23,922 bases of DNA from M30B53 sp964600785 (GCA_964600785.1 CAZRKH010000014.1:1-23922), one strand, 5' to 3'; positions 8,249 through 17,700 are shown, numbered from the stretch's first letter. The notes: generated by a model from the sequence alone, not told the origin. Made by a program: numbers and translations.

Positions 8249-8271
8249 CCGCTCCCTCCGGAATCACCGCT

Positions 8272-10026
8272 GTGGCACGCCCCGCCGATGACAACCCGGG
8301 CCCGACCGCCGGCGGCTACCGGGTGGTGGCCCGTCGCTATCGGCCGCAGACATTCGGTGAACTGATCGGCCAGGAGCATGTGGCCCGGGGCCTCGCCGGC
8401 GCGATCACGACCGGCCGGGTGGGTCATGCCTATCTTTTCACCGGGGCGCGTGGCGTGGGAAAGACCAGCGCCGCCCGCGTGCTGGCCAAGGCTCTGCAGT
8501 GCCGTGGGTCCCGCGATTCCTCGGCCGAGCCCTGCAACGCCTGCGAGAGCTGCCGGGACATCGCGGCAGGCCAGGATGTCGACGTGGTCGAGATCGATGC
8601 GGCGAGCAACCGCGGTATCGATGAGATTCGGCAGCTGCGGCAGAACGTGGCGATCCGTCCGGCTCGCGGCTCCCACAAGATCTACATCATCGATGAAGTC
8701 CACATGCTCACCCGCGAGGCCTTCAACGCCCTGCTGAAAACGCTCGAGGAGCCGCCGGCCCACGTGAAGTTCGTGCTCTGCACGACCGAGCCGGAAAAGC
8801 TGCCGATCACGATCCTCTCGCGGTGCCAGCGGTTCGATTTCCTCAACGTCGACACCGCCGCGATCGAGGGGAGGCTCGCCGAGATCGCGGCGGCGGAAGG
8901 GGTCGCCATCGATCCGCAGGCGGTGCGGCTGATCGCCGCGCGGGCGGCGGGCAGCATGCGGGACAGCCAGTCGCTCCTCGAGCAGCTTCTCGCGGTGTCC
9001 GCCGAGCGGATCGGGATCGATGACGTGCATGCGATCCTCGGCACCGGTCGGGACGAGGGGATCGCGGCGTTGGTCGAGGCGATCCTCGGCGGGAATCCAG
9101 GCCGGGCCGTGGAAGCGGTCGCGGCGGCCACCGCCGGCGGGGCCGATGCGGGCGGGCTGCTCGAGCAGCTTCTCGGCGTGCTGCGGGATGCGATGCTCGC
9201 CAGCGTGGGCTGCGAGCCGCGTGGCAGCGGCGGCATCGATGCGTCGGCCATCGGCCGTGAACTCGGCACGGAAACGATCCTCGCGATGATGCAAATCATC
9301 GACCACACCCTTGGCCGGATGCGACTGGCCGGCCATGCCGAGGTGCTTGCCGAAATGGCCGTGGTGCGACTGGCGAGCCTGGAGAACCTGGAGTCGATCG
9401 CCGCCGTGGTGCGCAGGCTCGAGGGGACCGGCGGCGGGTCGCCGGCGGATCGCGGCGGGAAGACGGCCCGCGGCGAGCAAAAAAAAAAGCCTGACCACCG
9501 CGGCTCCGACCAGCCAGAGGAGGTCGCGGCCGTCGGCACATCGGTCGGCCGCATGCCGGAGAAGGCGGGAGAGCCCTCGCAGATCGCTCCCGAGCCGCTC
9601 GAACTCTGGCGGCAGGTTGGGCAGTCGGTGGGCGGCATCGTGGAGGGCTTTGTCGCTGAGGCTGCCTCTGCATGCTGGCGGGAGGATGTGCTCGAGGTGA
9701 CCTTCCCGGCCGCGGCGGAGCCGGCCTGTTCGTTTCTGCGTCGGCCTGAGGTGGCAGCGAGCATCGCCGCGGCTGTGGAATCGCTGGCGGGCCGGTCGCG
9801 GCACAAGCTGTTTGTCCAGGCCGCAGCCGAGTCGAACGGATCCGACCCTGGCAGACGGCCGATCCCGCCGGCGGGCGGGGCATCGCGGTCGCAGGCGGCC
9901 CTCGTACGGGAAGCCCGGGAGCATCCGTTTGTGGAGCAGGTGACCCGCCTGTTCGATGCCGCGATTCGCCGGGTCGATGCCCCGGCGGAGGAGCCGGCGG
10001 GGACGACTCCTGCCGCTGACAGGTAG
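8272..10026 (+). CDS. dnaX: DNA polymerase III subunit tau (and gamma by frameshift)
   Basis: Clamp-loader ATPase, 584 residues as tau. YRVVARRYRPQTF is the DnaX N-terminal signature. Walker A GARGVGKT is at 58-65, a zinc site has C77, C88, C91 and C94, DEVHML (141-146) is Walker B, and TILSRCQRF carries the SRC sensor. Domain III ends near residue 380, and a charged linker and a C-terminal tau domain of about 180 residues follow. I chose GTG 8272 because the longest frame would start at 8161, inside the SRP RNA. No good Shine-Dalgarno is seen, so the start is moderately certain. Codons 404-406 lie in a run of ten A that predicts a shorter gamma form of 407 residues. recR follows, but the usual ebfC/ybaB gene between them is absent. 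Confidence 0.95.
   Translation: MARPADDNPGPTAGGYRVVARRYRPQTFGELIGQEHVARGLAGAITTGRVGHAYLFTGARGVGKTSAARVLAKALQCRGSRDSSAEPCNACESCRDIAAGQDVDVVEIDAASNRGIDEIRQLRQNVAIRPARGSHKIYIIDEVHMLTREAFNALLKTLEEPPAHVKFVLCTTEPEKLPITILSRCQRFDFLNVDTAAIEGRLAEIAAAEGVAIDPQAVRLIAARAAGSMRDSQSLLEQLLAVSAERIGIDDVHAILGTGRDEGIAALVEAILGGNPGRAVEAVAAATAGGADAGGLLEQLLGVLRDAMLASVGCEPRGSGGIDASAIGRELGTETILAMMQIIDHTLGRMRLAGHAEVLAEMAVVRLASLENLESIAAVVRRLEGTGGGSPADRGGKTARGEQKKKPDHRGSDQPEEVAAVGTSVGRMPEKAGEPSQIAPEPLELWRQVGQSVGGIVEGFVAEAASACWREDVLEVTFPAAAEPACSFLRRPEVAASIAAAVESLAGRSRHKLFVQAAAESNGSDPGRRPIPPAGGASRSQAALVREAREHPFVEQVTRLFDAAIRRVDAPAEEPAGTTPAADR
9479..9494 (+). promoter_or_regulatory. Programmed slippage site in dnaX (tau/gamma switch)
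   Basis: Ten consecutive A (9479-9488) followed by G contain the heptamer A AAA AAG in the zero frame (9483-9489), identical to the E. coli dnaX slippery site. After a -1 shift the next codons are GCC and TGA (9492-9494), so translation stops almost at once and gives a gamma-like product. RNA polymerase adding one A would produce the same frame, as in Thermus dnaX. A possible downstream stem pairs CGACC (9507-9511) with GGTCG (9522-9526), but it is weak. Which mechanism operates cannot be told from sequence. Confidence 0.75.
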
Positions 10027-10087
10027 ACTGCGACTGCCCTGCGGATGCGGTTTCCGGGGGCCCGCCGTTCCCGTTTCCAGCTCCGCA

Positions 10088-10741
10088 GTGCCAGACCCGA
10101 CGCCAGACCCGACGCCCGACCGCCAGCCCGACCGCGGGCGGGGGGGCCAACGCCGTGGCGTGATCGCGACCCTTGTCGAGCGGTTCGCCGATCTACCCGG
10201 GATCGGTCGCAAGACCGCCGAGCGGCTGGCCTACCACATGGTGCGAATGCCCCCGCAGGAGGTTGCGGCCTTCGCCGACGCGGTGCGGGCGGTCACCGAG
10301 CGGCTGCGGCCCTGCCGAATCTGCTTCAATCTGGCCGAGGAGGCAACCTGCACCATCTGTCAAAGCCCGAGACGCGACCGTACCCTGCTGCTGGTGGTGG
10401 AGCAGGTCCGCGACCTGCTGGCGATCGAGGAGGCGGGGAGTTTTCAAGGGCTGTATCATGTGCTGCAGGGACGGCTCGCGCCGTTGGAGGGGATCGGGCC
10501 GGAGCAGCTCACGCTTGCGGGTCTTGTCGCTCGCGTTGACGAGGGTGTGATTCGCGAGGTGATCATGGGAACCAGCCCCACCGTCGAGGGCGATGCGACG
10601 GCGATGGAGGTCGCGAGGCGGCTCGAGGGCCGGTCGGTCTCGATGACGCGACTCGCCCGCGGGCTCGTCGTGGGTAGTCCCCTGGAGCAGGCCAACCGCC
10701 AGATGCTCACCGACGCGATCAGCGGAAGGCACCGGCTTTGA
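10088..10741 (+). CDS. recR: Recombination mediator RecR
   Basis: RecR works with RecO (and RecF) to load RecA on single-stranded gaps. The sequence shows the helix-hairpin-helix FADLPGIGRKTAERLA, a four-cysteine zinc site CRIC...CTIC (C76, C79, C88, C91 from this start) and a Toprim domain beginning LLLVVEQVRDLLAIEE. The typical C-terminal part follows: ATNPTVEG-like GTSPTVEGDATA and LARGLVVGSPLEQAN. The start is unsure. GTG 10088 gives 217 residues with a proline-rich PDPTPDPTPD lead made by a 12-bp direct repeat (10091-10114). GTG 10160 gives 193 residues but trims the family N-terminus by about three residues. It follows dnaX closely, the common dnaX-recR arrangement without ebfC. Confidence 0.92.
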   Translation: MPDPTPDPTPDRQPDRGRGGQRRGVIATLVERFADLPGIGRKTAERLAYHMVRMPPQEVAAFADAVRAVTERLRPCRICFNLAEEATCTICQSPRRDRTLLLVVEQVRDLLAIEEAGSFQGLYHVLQGRLAPLEGIGPEQLTLAGLVARVDEGVIREVIMGTSPTVEGDATAMEVARRLEGRSVSMTRLARGLVVGSPLEQANRQMLTDAISGRHRL

Positions 10742-10926
10742 CCGTGGCGGGGAATGTGTGGCCGGCATGAGCGTCGGCTGATTGTGAGAAGCTGGGAAAC
10801 TTTGTTTTTGTTTCCGGCGACGACGGACGCCGCGGGCAGGGGGTATCCTTGGAAGGCGGAGTCGGGCGGCATCCTCGCGGCATGCCGTCGTCGTCGTGAA
10901 ATTTTCATCTTTCGGAGTCGGATGTC

Positions 10927-12474
10927 GTGAAGCTCTCCTTCGGCCAGGAAATGCGGATGGCGCAGAAGCAGGTGCTCGCGCCACGCATGATCCAGTCGAT
11001 GGAGATCCTGCAGTTGCCGCTGATGGCCCTCGAGGAGCGGATCGAGCAGGAGATCCAGAACAACGAGACCCTCGAAGTGGACGAGCCGGAGCCGTCGGTG
11101 CTCGACGAGCAGGCCGACCCCTCGGAATCGCAAACGACGCTCGAAGAGCGGCCCCTGGTGGTCGACCAGGAGCACGACAACCAAGCCGATTTCGAGCGGT
11201 CCTACGACTGGTCGGCCGAGTATCCAGACACCGATGATGAGCGGCCGCGGGCTTCGGCCTCCCGCATGGAAGAGGCGTCTGATCGCTACCTCGACGTGAT
11301 GGCCAACATGCAGGAGCGGCCCGAGACGCTCTGCGACCATCTTCACGACCAGCTCTCGCTCTACGAGCTGACCGAGGCGGAGCGGGCCGCGGCGGACAAG
11401 GTGATCTACAACCTCGATGCCAACGGCTACCTGCCGATGCCGCTGGAGGAGCTGGTTGATTCCGACGGTCCCGCGGGCCAGCTCGAGCTGCTGTCGAAGG
11501 CGCTCGAGGTCGTGCAGGGCCTCGAGCCGGCGGGTGTGGCCGCCCGGGATTTGCGGGAATGCCTGCTGCTGCAGATTCGCAGCGACATGCCCGACGCGGC
11601 AAGGATGCGGCGAATCGTAAGCGACCACCTCGAGGATCTCGCCGCCAACCGGCTGCCACTGATCGAGCGGCGAACCGGCTACACGATCGAGCAGATCGAG
11701 GAGGTCCGCGAAGCCCTGCACCGGCTGCGGCCAAAACCGGGGGCGGAGTATGTGGAGGCGGTGGTGCCCACGGTGAAGCCGGATGTCTATGTCGAGCAGG
11801 CCTCCGACGGCAGTTGGAAGGTCCGGCTCGACGAGATCGACATGCCGAACCTGCGGATCAGCCCCTACTACCGCGGCCTGCTCGCCTCGAGGGAGATCGA
11901 CCCCGAGACCCGCGACTACATCAAACGGAAGATCAATTCAGCCCAGTGGCTGATCGAGTCGATCGAGCAGCGGAGGAGCACCCTGCTGAAGACGGCCCAG
12001 GCGATCGTCGATCACCAGACACGGTTTCTCTCGGAGGGCCCGGAGGCGATCGAGCCGTTGAAGATGCAGCAGATTGCCGACCGGATCGGGATGCATGTCA
12101 CGACTGTCAGTCGTGCGGTCGACGACAAGTGGCTCCAGACTCCCCGCGGACTGCTCCCGCTGCGGCGTTTCTTCGTGGGCGGGACGGTCAGCGCCGATGG
12201 CGAGGAGGTCGCCTGGGACACCGTGCGGATGCGGCTGCAGGAGATTATCGACGCCGAGCCGAAGGACCGACCCTTCAGCGATGACGACCTGGTCGAGCAG
12301 CTCGGCAAGCGGGGGATTACCCTGGCCCGTCGCACGGTCACCAAATACCGTAAAGCGATGAGCATTCCCAGTTCGCGGCAGCGTCGGGACTGGAAATTGG
12401 CGGGCCGTCGAAAGATTCCGACGGCCGGCCGGCAGGATTCGGTGGAGGCCGATGGTCATGCCGCGGAATCCTGA
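10927..12474 (+). CDS. rpoN: RNA polymerase sigma-54 factor
   Basis: A 515-residue sigma-54. The N-terminal region I is clear: MKLSFGQEMRMAQKQ followed by APRMIQSMEILQLPL, the Gln-rich segment that contacts bacterial enhancer-binding proteins. An acidic region II lies at about 55-110. The core-binding domain, the helix-turn-helix (ADRIGMHVTTVSRAV) and the RpoN box ARRTVTKYRK (467-476), which reads the -24 promoter element, follow. The start is GTG 10927, with GGAG about 8 nt upstream; an ATG at 10922 is closed by TGA at once. It directs transcription that needs an AAA+ activator; none is in this window. About 185 bp separate it from recR, so it may have its own promoter. Confidence 0.97.
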   Translation: MKLSFGQEMRMAQKQVLAPRMIQSMEILQLPLMALEERIEQEIQNNETLEVDEPEPSVLDEQADPSESQTTLEERPLVVDQEHDNQADFERSYDWSAEYPDTDDERPRASASRMEEASDRYLDVMANMQERPETLCDHLHDQLSLYELTEAERAAADKVIYNLDANGYLPMPLEELVDSDGPAGQLELLSKALEVVQGLEPAGVAARDLRECLLLQIRSDMPDAARMRRIVSDHLEDLAANRLPLIERRTGYTIEQIEEVREALHRLRPKPGAEYVEAVVPTVKPDVYVEQASDGSWKVRLDEIDMPNLRISPYYRGLLASREIDPETRDYIKRKINSAQWLIESIEQRRSTLLKTAQAIVDHQTRFLSEGPEAIEPLKMQQIADRIGMHVTTVSRAVDDKWLQTPRGLLPLRRFFVGGTVSADGEEVAWDTVRMRLQEIIDAEPKDRPFSDDDLVEQLGKRGITLARRTVTKYRKAMSIPSSRQRRDWKLAGRRKIPTAGRQDSVEADGHAAES

Positions 12475-12600
12475 GCGATCTGCCTTGCGGGGTCCGGGGG
12501 GAATCGGCATCCCGGCTTGTCGATTCTCAATTTTGTGGCCTACGATCCTGGACAGGAATCTCCCTTTGACCTTCCTTTTCCGAAAACAGAGCTGAAACGC

Positions 12601-13137
12601 ATGCGATGTCCCTTTTGTCGTGAAGACAACGACCGGGTGATCGATTCGCGGGCTGGTGACGACGGCCACTCGATCCGCCGCCGCCGCGAATGCCTCGGCT
12701 GTCGGAGGCGGTTCACGACCTACGAGCGTGTCGAACGGCAGTTGATCACGGTGGTCAAGAAGGGGGGCGAGCGGGAGTCGTTCGACCGCGACAAGGTCAA
12801 GCGGGGGCTGGCCAAGGCCTGCTGGAAGCGTCCACTCACCGACGACGATCTCGAGGAAATCATCTGTTCACTCGAGGCCGAACTCTACGGAGGCCTCGAG
12901 AGCGAGGTCTCCAGCGAGATCATCGGCGAGCGGCTGATGGAACTGCTACGGGACCGCGACCAAATCGCCTATGTCCGCTTTGCCAGCGTCTATCGGGAAT
13001 TCAAGGATATCCGCGATTTCCTCGAGGAGCTCGAGCCGATCCTCGCCCAGGTGACCAGCGCCGCGACCGCCGAACTCGTGGGCAGCGAACTCTCCTCGGC
13101 CAAGCCCAGGCCCGCGGTGTTGCCGCCCAAAGGCTGA
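12601..13137 (+). CDS. nrdR: Transcriptional repressor NrdR
   Basis: A 178-residue nucleotide-sensing repressor of ribonucleotide reductase genes. It starts MRCPFC, the invariant NrdR N-terminus. The zinc ribbon uses C3, C6, C31 and C34, with the DNA-contacting RRRRECLGC and RRFTTYERVE segments. The ATP-cone domain (about 49-140) follows, with VVKKGGERESFDRDKV and AYVRFASVYREF. The frame is open upstream to 12517, but those 28 codons do not match the family, so ATG 12601 is used. The C-terminal 30 residues are a low-complexity tail slightly longer than usual. It is downstream of rpoN on the same strand. No nrd genes or NrdR boxes were seen nearby, so its targets lie elsewhere. Confidence 0.96.
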   Translation: MRCPFCREDNDRVIDSRAGDDGHSIRRRRECLGCRRRFTTYERVERQLITVVKKGGERESFDRDKVKRGLAKACWKRPLTDDDLEEIICSLEAELYGGLESEVSSEIIGERLMELLRDRDQIAYVRFASVYREFKDIRDFLEELEPILAQVTSAATAELVGSELSSAKPRPAVLPPKG

Positions 13138-13156
13138 GAGCCTCGGCTTTCAGCCG
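13130..13156. terminator. Possible bidirectional hairpins between nrdR and moaC
   Basis: Two short adjacent dyads lie where the convergent genes meet: AGGCT-GAG-AGCCT (from about 13130) and CGGCT-TTC-AGCCG (13144-13156). They overlap the two stop codons. There is no long T tract on either side, so intrinsic termination is only a possibility. Confidence 0.3.
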
Positions 13157-13617
13157 CGGAGGTAATCCCCCTGCACCCCGCCGGTCTTCTCCACGAGGTG
13201 AATCTGCTCGAGGCTCATGGCAGGGTCGATCGACTTGGCCATGTCGTAGATCGTGAGGCCCGCGGCGGCAACCGCCAGCAGAGCCTCCATCTCCACGCCG
13301 GTGCGGGCGGTTGCCCGAACGACCGCCGTGATCCCCACGGTGGATTCGTCGGGAAAAGAGAATGCCAACTCCACCGCGTCGAGCGGCAGCGGGTGGCACA
13401 GGGGGATCAGGTCCCCGGTCCGCTTGGCGGCCATGATTCCCGCGAGGCGGGCGGTGGCGAGCGGATCGCCTTTGTCGAGGCGGCCCTCTCGGATCCGGGC
13501 CACCGTTTCGCAGGTGGCCCGCAGGGTTCCCGATGCCCGGGCAGTACGCCGGGAAACCGGCTTGTCGCCGACGTCGATCATTCTCGGGCCCTGGCCGGCC
13601 GGCTCCTGGTAGCTCAT
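13150..13617 (-). CDS. moaC: Cyclic pyranopterin monophosphate synthase MoaC
   Basis: A 155-residue enzyme that converts the MoaA product (3',8-cyclo-GTP) to cyclic pyranopterin monophosphate in molybdenum cofactor synthesis. The family motifs are present: MIDVGDKPVSRRTARASG at the start, AGIMAAKRTGDLIPLCHPLPL, GVEMEALLAVAAAGLTIYDM and AKSIDPAM, with the catalytic Lys and Asp in the DMAK...D segment. The start at 13617 (MSYQEP) leaves a short leader before MIDVG; the frame is open 18 codons further upstream without family similarity. It is convergent with nrdR (12 bp between stops). It supplies the cofactor needed by the molybdopterin oxidoreductase at 3153-5444, though no other moa genes are here. 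Confidence 0.96.
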   Translation of the reverse strand: MSYQEPAGQGPRMIDVGDKPVSRRTARASGTLRATCETVARIREGRLDKGDPLATARLAGIMAAKRTGDLIPLCHPLPLDAVELAFSFPDESTVGITAVVRATARTGVEMEALLAVAAAGLTIYDMAKSIDPAMSLEQIHLVEKTGGVQGDYLRG

Positions 13618-13710
13618 GGGCCGGAGAATACCAGAAACGACCGCGGGCCGGTGTGCCCCCCTATGACACACCGGCCCACGGGAAATGGAGTCGGGATCGC
13701 TCCGCGATGC

Positions 13711-14283
13711 TCAGACCAGTTCCTTGCGGGAGCCGATCAGCGTCCGCAGCCGTTCCGCGAGCAGGGCCACGTCGAAGGGCTTCTTGAAGCTCTCGTTGAC
13801 GTGGGCCCGGTCGACGGTGATCGTCGAGCCGTCGTCGGGAAGCAGCGCGATCACGATCGTCTCCGCATATTCCTGGTTGCGGCGGAGATTCTGGCAGATC
13901 TGCTGGGCGTCGATCCGACCGATCGAGTAGTCAACCACGATACAGTCGGGGTGGAAGCTCTCTGCCTGGATGCCGGCTTCAAAACCACTCGCGGCGACCT
14001 GAATCTTGAAGGAACTCTCAGCGGGCAGATGCCGCTTGAGATTCTCGATCAGCACCTGGTCTTGGCCGACGACCAGCACCTTGGCCATCGCCTCGTCCTC
14101 GAGGTCGCCCAGCGGCATGCCGTGCTCCTTGAGAAACTTGATCAGATACTCGCGGGGGATCCGGCGATCCTGCGAGCCCGGAATGCGGTAGCCCTTGAGG
14201 CGACCGGAATCGAACCATTTGCTCACCGTGCGGGGAGCGACTTTACAGATCTTGGCGACCTGCCCTGTCGTGAAGACCTTCAT
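13711..14283 (-). CDS. HTH (excisionase/MerR-like) DNA-binding protein with receiver-like domain
   Basis: About 190 residues in two parts. Residues 1-55 are a small winged-helix of the excisionase/BldC/MerR type: FTTGQVAKICKVAPRTVSKW, then GRLKGYRIPGSQDRRI. Residues 67-185 resemble a response-regulator receiver: VLVVGQDQVL, VVDYS with D118 at the phosphoacceptor position, and FKKPF with the conserved Lys. The usual acidic pair before the first helix is degraded (G73-Q74-D75), and the Thr/Ser switch region reads ALLPD, so phosphorylation may be weak or absent. The order, DNA-binding domain before receiver, is the reverse of normal response regulators. I chose ATG 14283 because MKVFTTGQ is the natural domain start, with GGAG about 10 nt upstream; starts at 14298 and 14346 are possible. 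No histidine kinase is adjacent. Confidence 0.82.
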   Translation of the reverse strand: MKVFTTGQVAKICKVAPRTVSKWFDSGRLKGYRIPGSQDRRIPREYLIKFLKEHGMPLGDLEDEAMAKVLVVGQDQVLIENLKRHLPAESSFKIQVAASGFEAGIQAESFHPDCIVVDYSIGRIDAQQICQNLRRNQEYAETIVIALLPDDGSTITVDRAHVNESFKKPFDVALLAERLRTLIGSRKELV

Positions 14284-14728
14284 CGGTTTGGACTCCATTT
14301 GCTTCTCGAACATCAAACCACGACGTCTCCATCCGAGATGAATCAAGACGATGATTCACCCCGCGAGGAGTACCGCGGCGGACGAGCCACGTATCGACGC
14401 GATGTTTGTTCGTGGAACGACCGCGTCGTCGTGCCCCCACGAAGGCCGGCCATGAAAGCGGCGGGGGCTGAGATAGCCGCCGGCCGCACGGGCTTTCGGC
14501 CCATACAGTCGACGACACGACTCGCAGGTATCCCCCCCTGCTTTCATCCGCGGAACACCATGGGGCTTGTTCGTGCCCCGGGCGGCCGCGTGATGTCCGT
14601 CCACTAGGCGATATCGAAAGATCACGTCGTGCAACTTGAGCCGTTCTGCACGAAGACGCCGGTGGAGCGGGCTCTCCCGAGGAAGCCGGACGGCCGGTGG
14701 TGCCGGAAATCGGGCTTCGCACCAGTTG
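14284..14728. other. Non-coding gap between regulator and smc
   Basis: About 445 bp between the smc stop and the regulator start, both on the minus strand. Open frames crossing it are long only because of GC content and show no domain or plausible ribosome binding site. It presumably holds the 5' leader and promoter of the HTH/receiver gene. I see no tRNA, repeat array or strong terminator in it. Confidence 0.5.
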
Positions 14729-17700
14729 TCAGGCGGCCCGGCTGGCCTGTGAGGCGGCCGCCTCGAAGAGCACGCTGACCCGTTTGGAAACCCCCGATTC
14801 CTCCATCGTGATCCCATAGAGGGTGGTCGCGGCGGCCATTGTCTTCTTCGAATGCGTGACCACGATGAACTGGGTCGAGGAGAGAAAGTCCCGCAGCACG
14901 CCCGTGAAGCGATCGACATTCGCTTCGTCGAGTGCCGCATCGACCTCGTCGAGCACGCAGAAAGGGCTGGGGCGGGATTTGAAGATCGCCAATAGCAGGG
15001 CCACGCAGGTCATCGTCTTTTCACCGCCCGAGAGCAGGGAGATGTTTCGCGGCTCCTTGCCGGGGGGGCGGGCCACGATCTCGACCGATGTCTCGAGAAG
15101 ATCGGCCTCGGGGTCGAGCACGATGTCGGCCTGGCCGCCGGCGAAGAGCCGCTCGAAGAGTTCGCGGAAATATCCTCGCACGGTCTCGATCGTCTCGCCG
15201 AGCAGACGTCGGCTTTCCTCGTCGATGCGGCTGATCAGTTCTTCGATCGATGCCTTGGCGGTGGTCACGTCGGCGAGCTGTGCCACGAGGCCGGCATGCC
15301 TCGTCTCGAGTTCCTCCGCCTCGGCGAGCGCCTCGAGATTGACCGATGAGATCCCGGCGAGCCGCTTGCGGAGAGCTTCGATCTCGACTTCAAGCTCCCC
15401 GCGGTCTTCGGGTATCGGCCCGTCGGAGGACTCTGCTGCCTCCGCTACCTCCTCGGGGGCGTCGGATCGGGAGGCCTCGAGGGTGATCGAGTCGACGTCG
15501 ATGCCGTAGTCTTCGCGGATGCGTTCGGTGATCCGAGCGCGTTGGTGGCCTATTTCACCACGTTCGAGTTCGATCGCGTGCTGCCGGCGCTCGATGCGGC
15601 TGGTGGTCTCGCGGGCGGTGGCCGCGCGGGCGGTGGCGGCGCGGGCGTCGGCGATCACCCCGTTTTTCTCATCGAGCAGTTCGCGGCGGACCGCGGCGGA
15701 GTTCTCGAGGGCCACGGCAGCCTCGGCAAGACAACCCCCCGCCTGCAGCAGTTCAAGTTCGAGGCGACCGAGCCTCGCCCGGGCGGCAACAAGACGCTCC
15801 GCCTCGACGGAGGCCTCGGTCTGCCGCGACTCGTGGGCCTCCTCGAAGCGACGGCGGTCCGCCGCCGCGGCGGCCGCCCGTTGGCCGGCCTTCGCCTCCT
15901 CGACGGCGAGGCCACGGATCCGTTCGACCAACTCGTCACGGCTGCGGTCGATCGACTCGATCGCAGCCCGGGCCGCTCGCAGCGAATCGGCCAGCCGGTC
16001 ACGTTCAGCCTCGTGCGTGTCGCAGTCGGCGACCGCGGCGGCCGCTGTCTGCTCCGACTCGGCCCGCAGACGTTCCTCGCGGCGACATGCTTCATCGGCC
16101 AGTTCAATGGCCCGGGCAGCCGCGGCCTGCTCGCGAATGATCCGTTCCCGTTCCGCGCGGGAGGTGGCTCGCTCGGCAAGGCCCGACTCGAGGCGGGCAC
16201 GCAGATCGTGGATCTGTTCCCGGAGGCGATGCTGCCTGGCCTGCTGCTTTTCGATGGCCTGCTCGGCGGTGCGGATCGTGGCAGTCAACGAATCGTGGTC
16301 ACCCGCCATCTGGGCAAGTTCGCTGCGACGGGCCACGAGGCCGGTGGCATCGGCCGGGCCACCAAGCACGAGCAGGCCCTCTGACGAGAGGAGAGCGGCG
16401 GTGGGCGTCACGAACCGGGTCTCCGGCTCGGCCGCGGGGAGCAGCCTGGCCGCATCGGCGAGCGTCTCGACAACCCACACCCCGCCGAGGAGTCGGCGGA
16501 CGAGATCCGCCCGCTGGGGTGCCGCCGTGACAAGGCGGTCGAGCCGACCGATCACGCCCGGCAGCCCCGTGAAGTCGGCCCGCTGGAGAGGAGAAACGCC
16601 CGTCGTTTCAGCGTCGGCCATCAGAGAGAGGCGGCCGCCACCTTGGCGGGAGGCGGCCCAGGCGACGGCATCGTCAATCGAGGCGACGACGAGGCTCGAT
16701 CCCCTCTCGCCGAGAACCTGGTCGACCAATGCCGCAATTTTCGGGTCGGCGGAGATGAGGTCGGCCACCAGGCCTTGCAGCCCGGGTGGCCCCTGCTTCG
16801 CATCGGCGAGAATCTCCGCGGCGGCCTTGGGAATGCCTTCCTGTCGATCGGTGAGTTCCTCCAACACCCGCCGCCGTTCCCGCAAGGCTTCCAGCTGTGA
16901 TCGCTGATGGGCGATCGATTGCCAGGCGGCGGTGATCTGGCCGGCCAGGGCCTGCTCGGCGGTCTCCAGTTTCTCGAGTTCGGCAGCCTGCTCGGCCATT
17001 CGTCGCGTGAGGGCCTCGAGATTTCCCTCGGCCGAGGCCCTCGCCTCGGCGAGCTTCACCCGGGCCCCCTGGGCGTCGGCCAGGGACTGGCGAGCGGCGG
17101 CGGCCGCCGCCTCGGCCCTGGAGAGTTCGCCGGCGGTTCGTACGGCCGCGAGCCGGGCCGCGTCGAAATGGGCCTGTGCATCGCCGAGAGCATGCTCCAG
17201 GTTGGCGATGCGATTCCGTGCCGATTCGGCATCGCTTGCCGACCCCTGCACCGCCTCACTGTGCTGGTGGAGCTGTTGCCTGAGCCGCTCAGCCTCGGCC
17301 TCGGCCTCCCCGGCCTCGCGGCTCGCCGCGGACGCCTCGGCAGCAGCAGTGCGGGCTTCGGCGGCTCGCGCGGAGGCCCGCGCTGCGGTGGCCTCGAGGT
17401 CACGCTGCAATTCGTCTCGGCGACTTCGCAGCTGGCCGAGCGTGGCCTCCGCGGCGGCCACCTGCTGGCGACTGCCGAGGATCGACTGTTCGGTCTTCTC
17501 GAGCTGCTCGGAAATTCGTGTTTCGTCTGCGGCACGCCGATCCAGGGTCTGTTCCGCGGCGGTGAGTTCGGACGCGGCTTCCGCGGCCTCGGCGGCAAGG
17601 GCCGTTCTCTCCCGGTCGAGGTCTGCGAGGGCCTCCGAGCTGCCGGCGAGGTCACGGGCGGCCGCAGCGACCCGCAGCCGCCGCAGTCGGTCGGAGAGCA

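Noticed and set aside
8161..8271. Upstream extension of dnaX from ATG 8161
   Set aside because: These bases are the distal half of the SRP RNA hairpin, and the added residues do not resemble DnaX N-termini.
9311..9700. Alternative dnaX product from a +1 shift at the A run
   Set aside because: The +1 frame continues to 9700 as an Arg/Ser-rich tail with no domain; the -1 frame with its immediate TGA fits known gamma formation better.
10785..10816. GGAAAC...GTTTCC hairpin after recR as a terminator
   Set aside because: The stem is only 6 bp of A/T-rich pairs with a U-rich loop rather than a U tail, so it is too weak to annotate.
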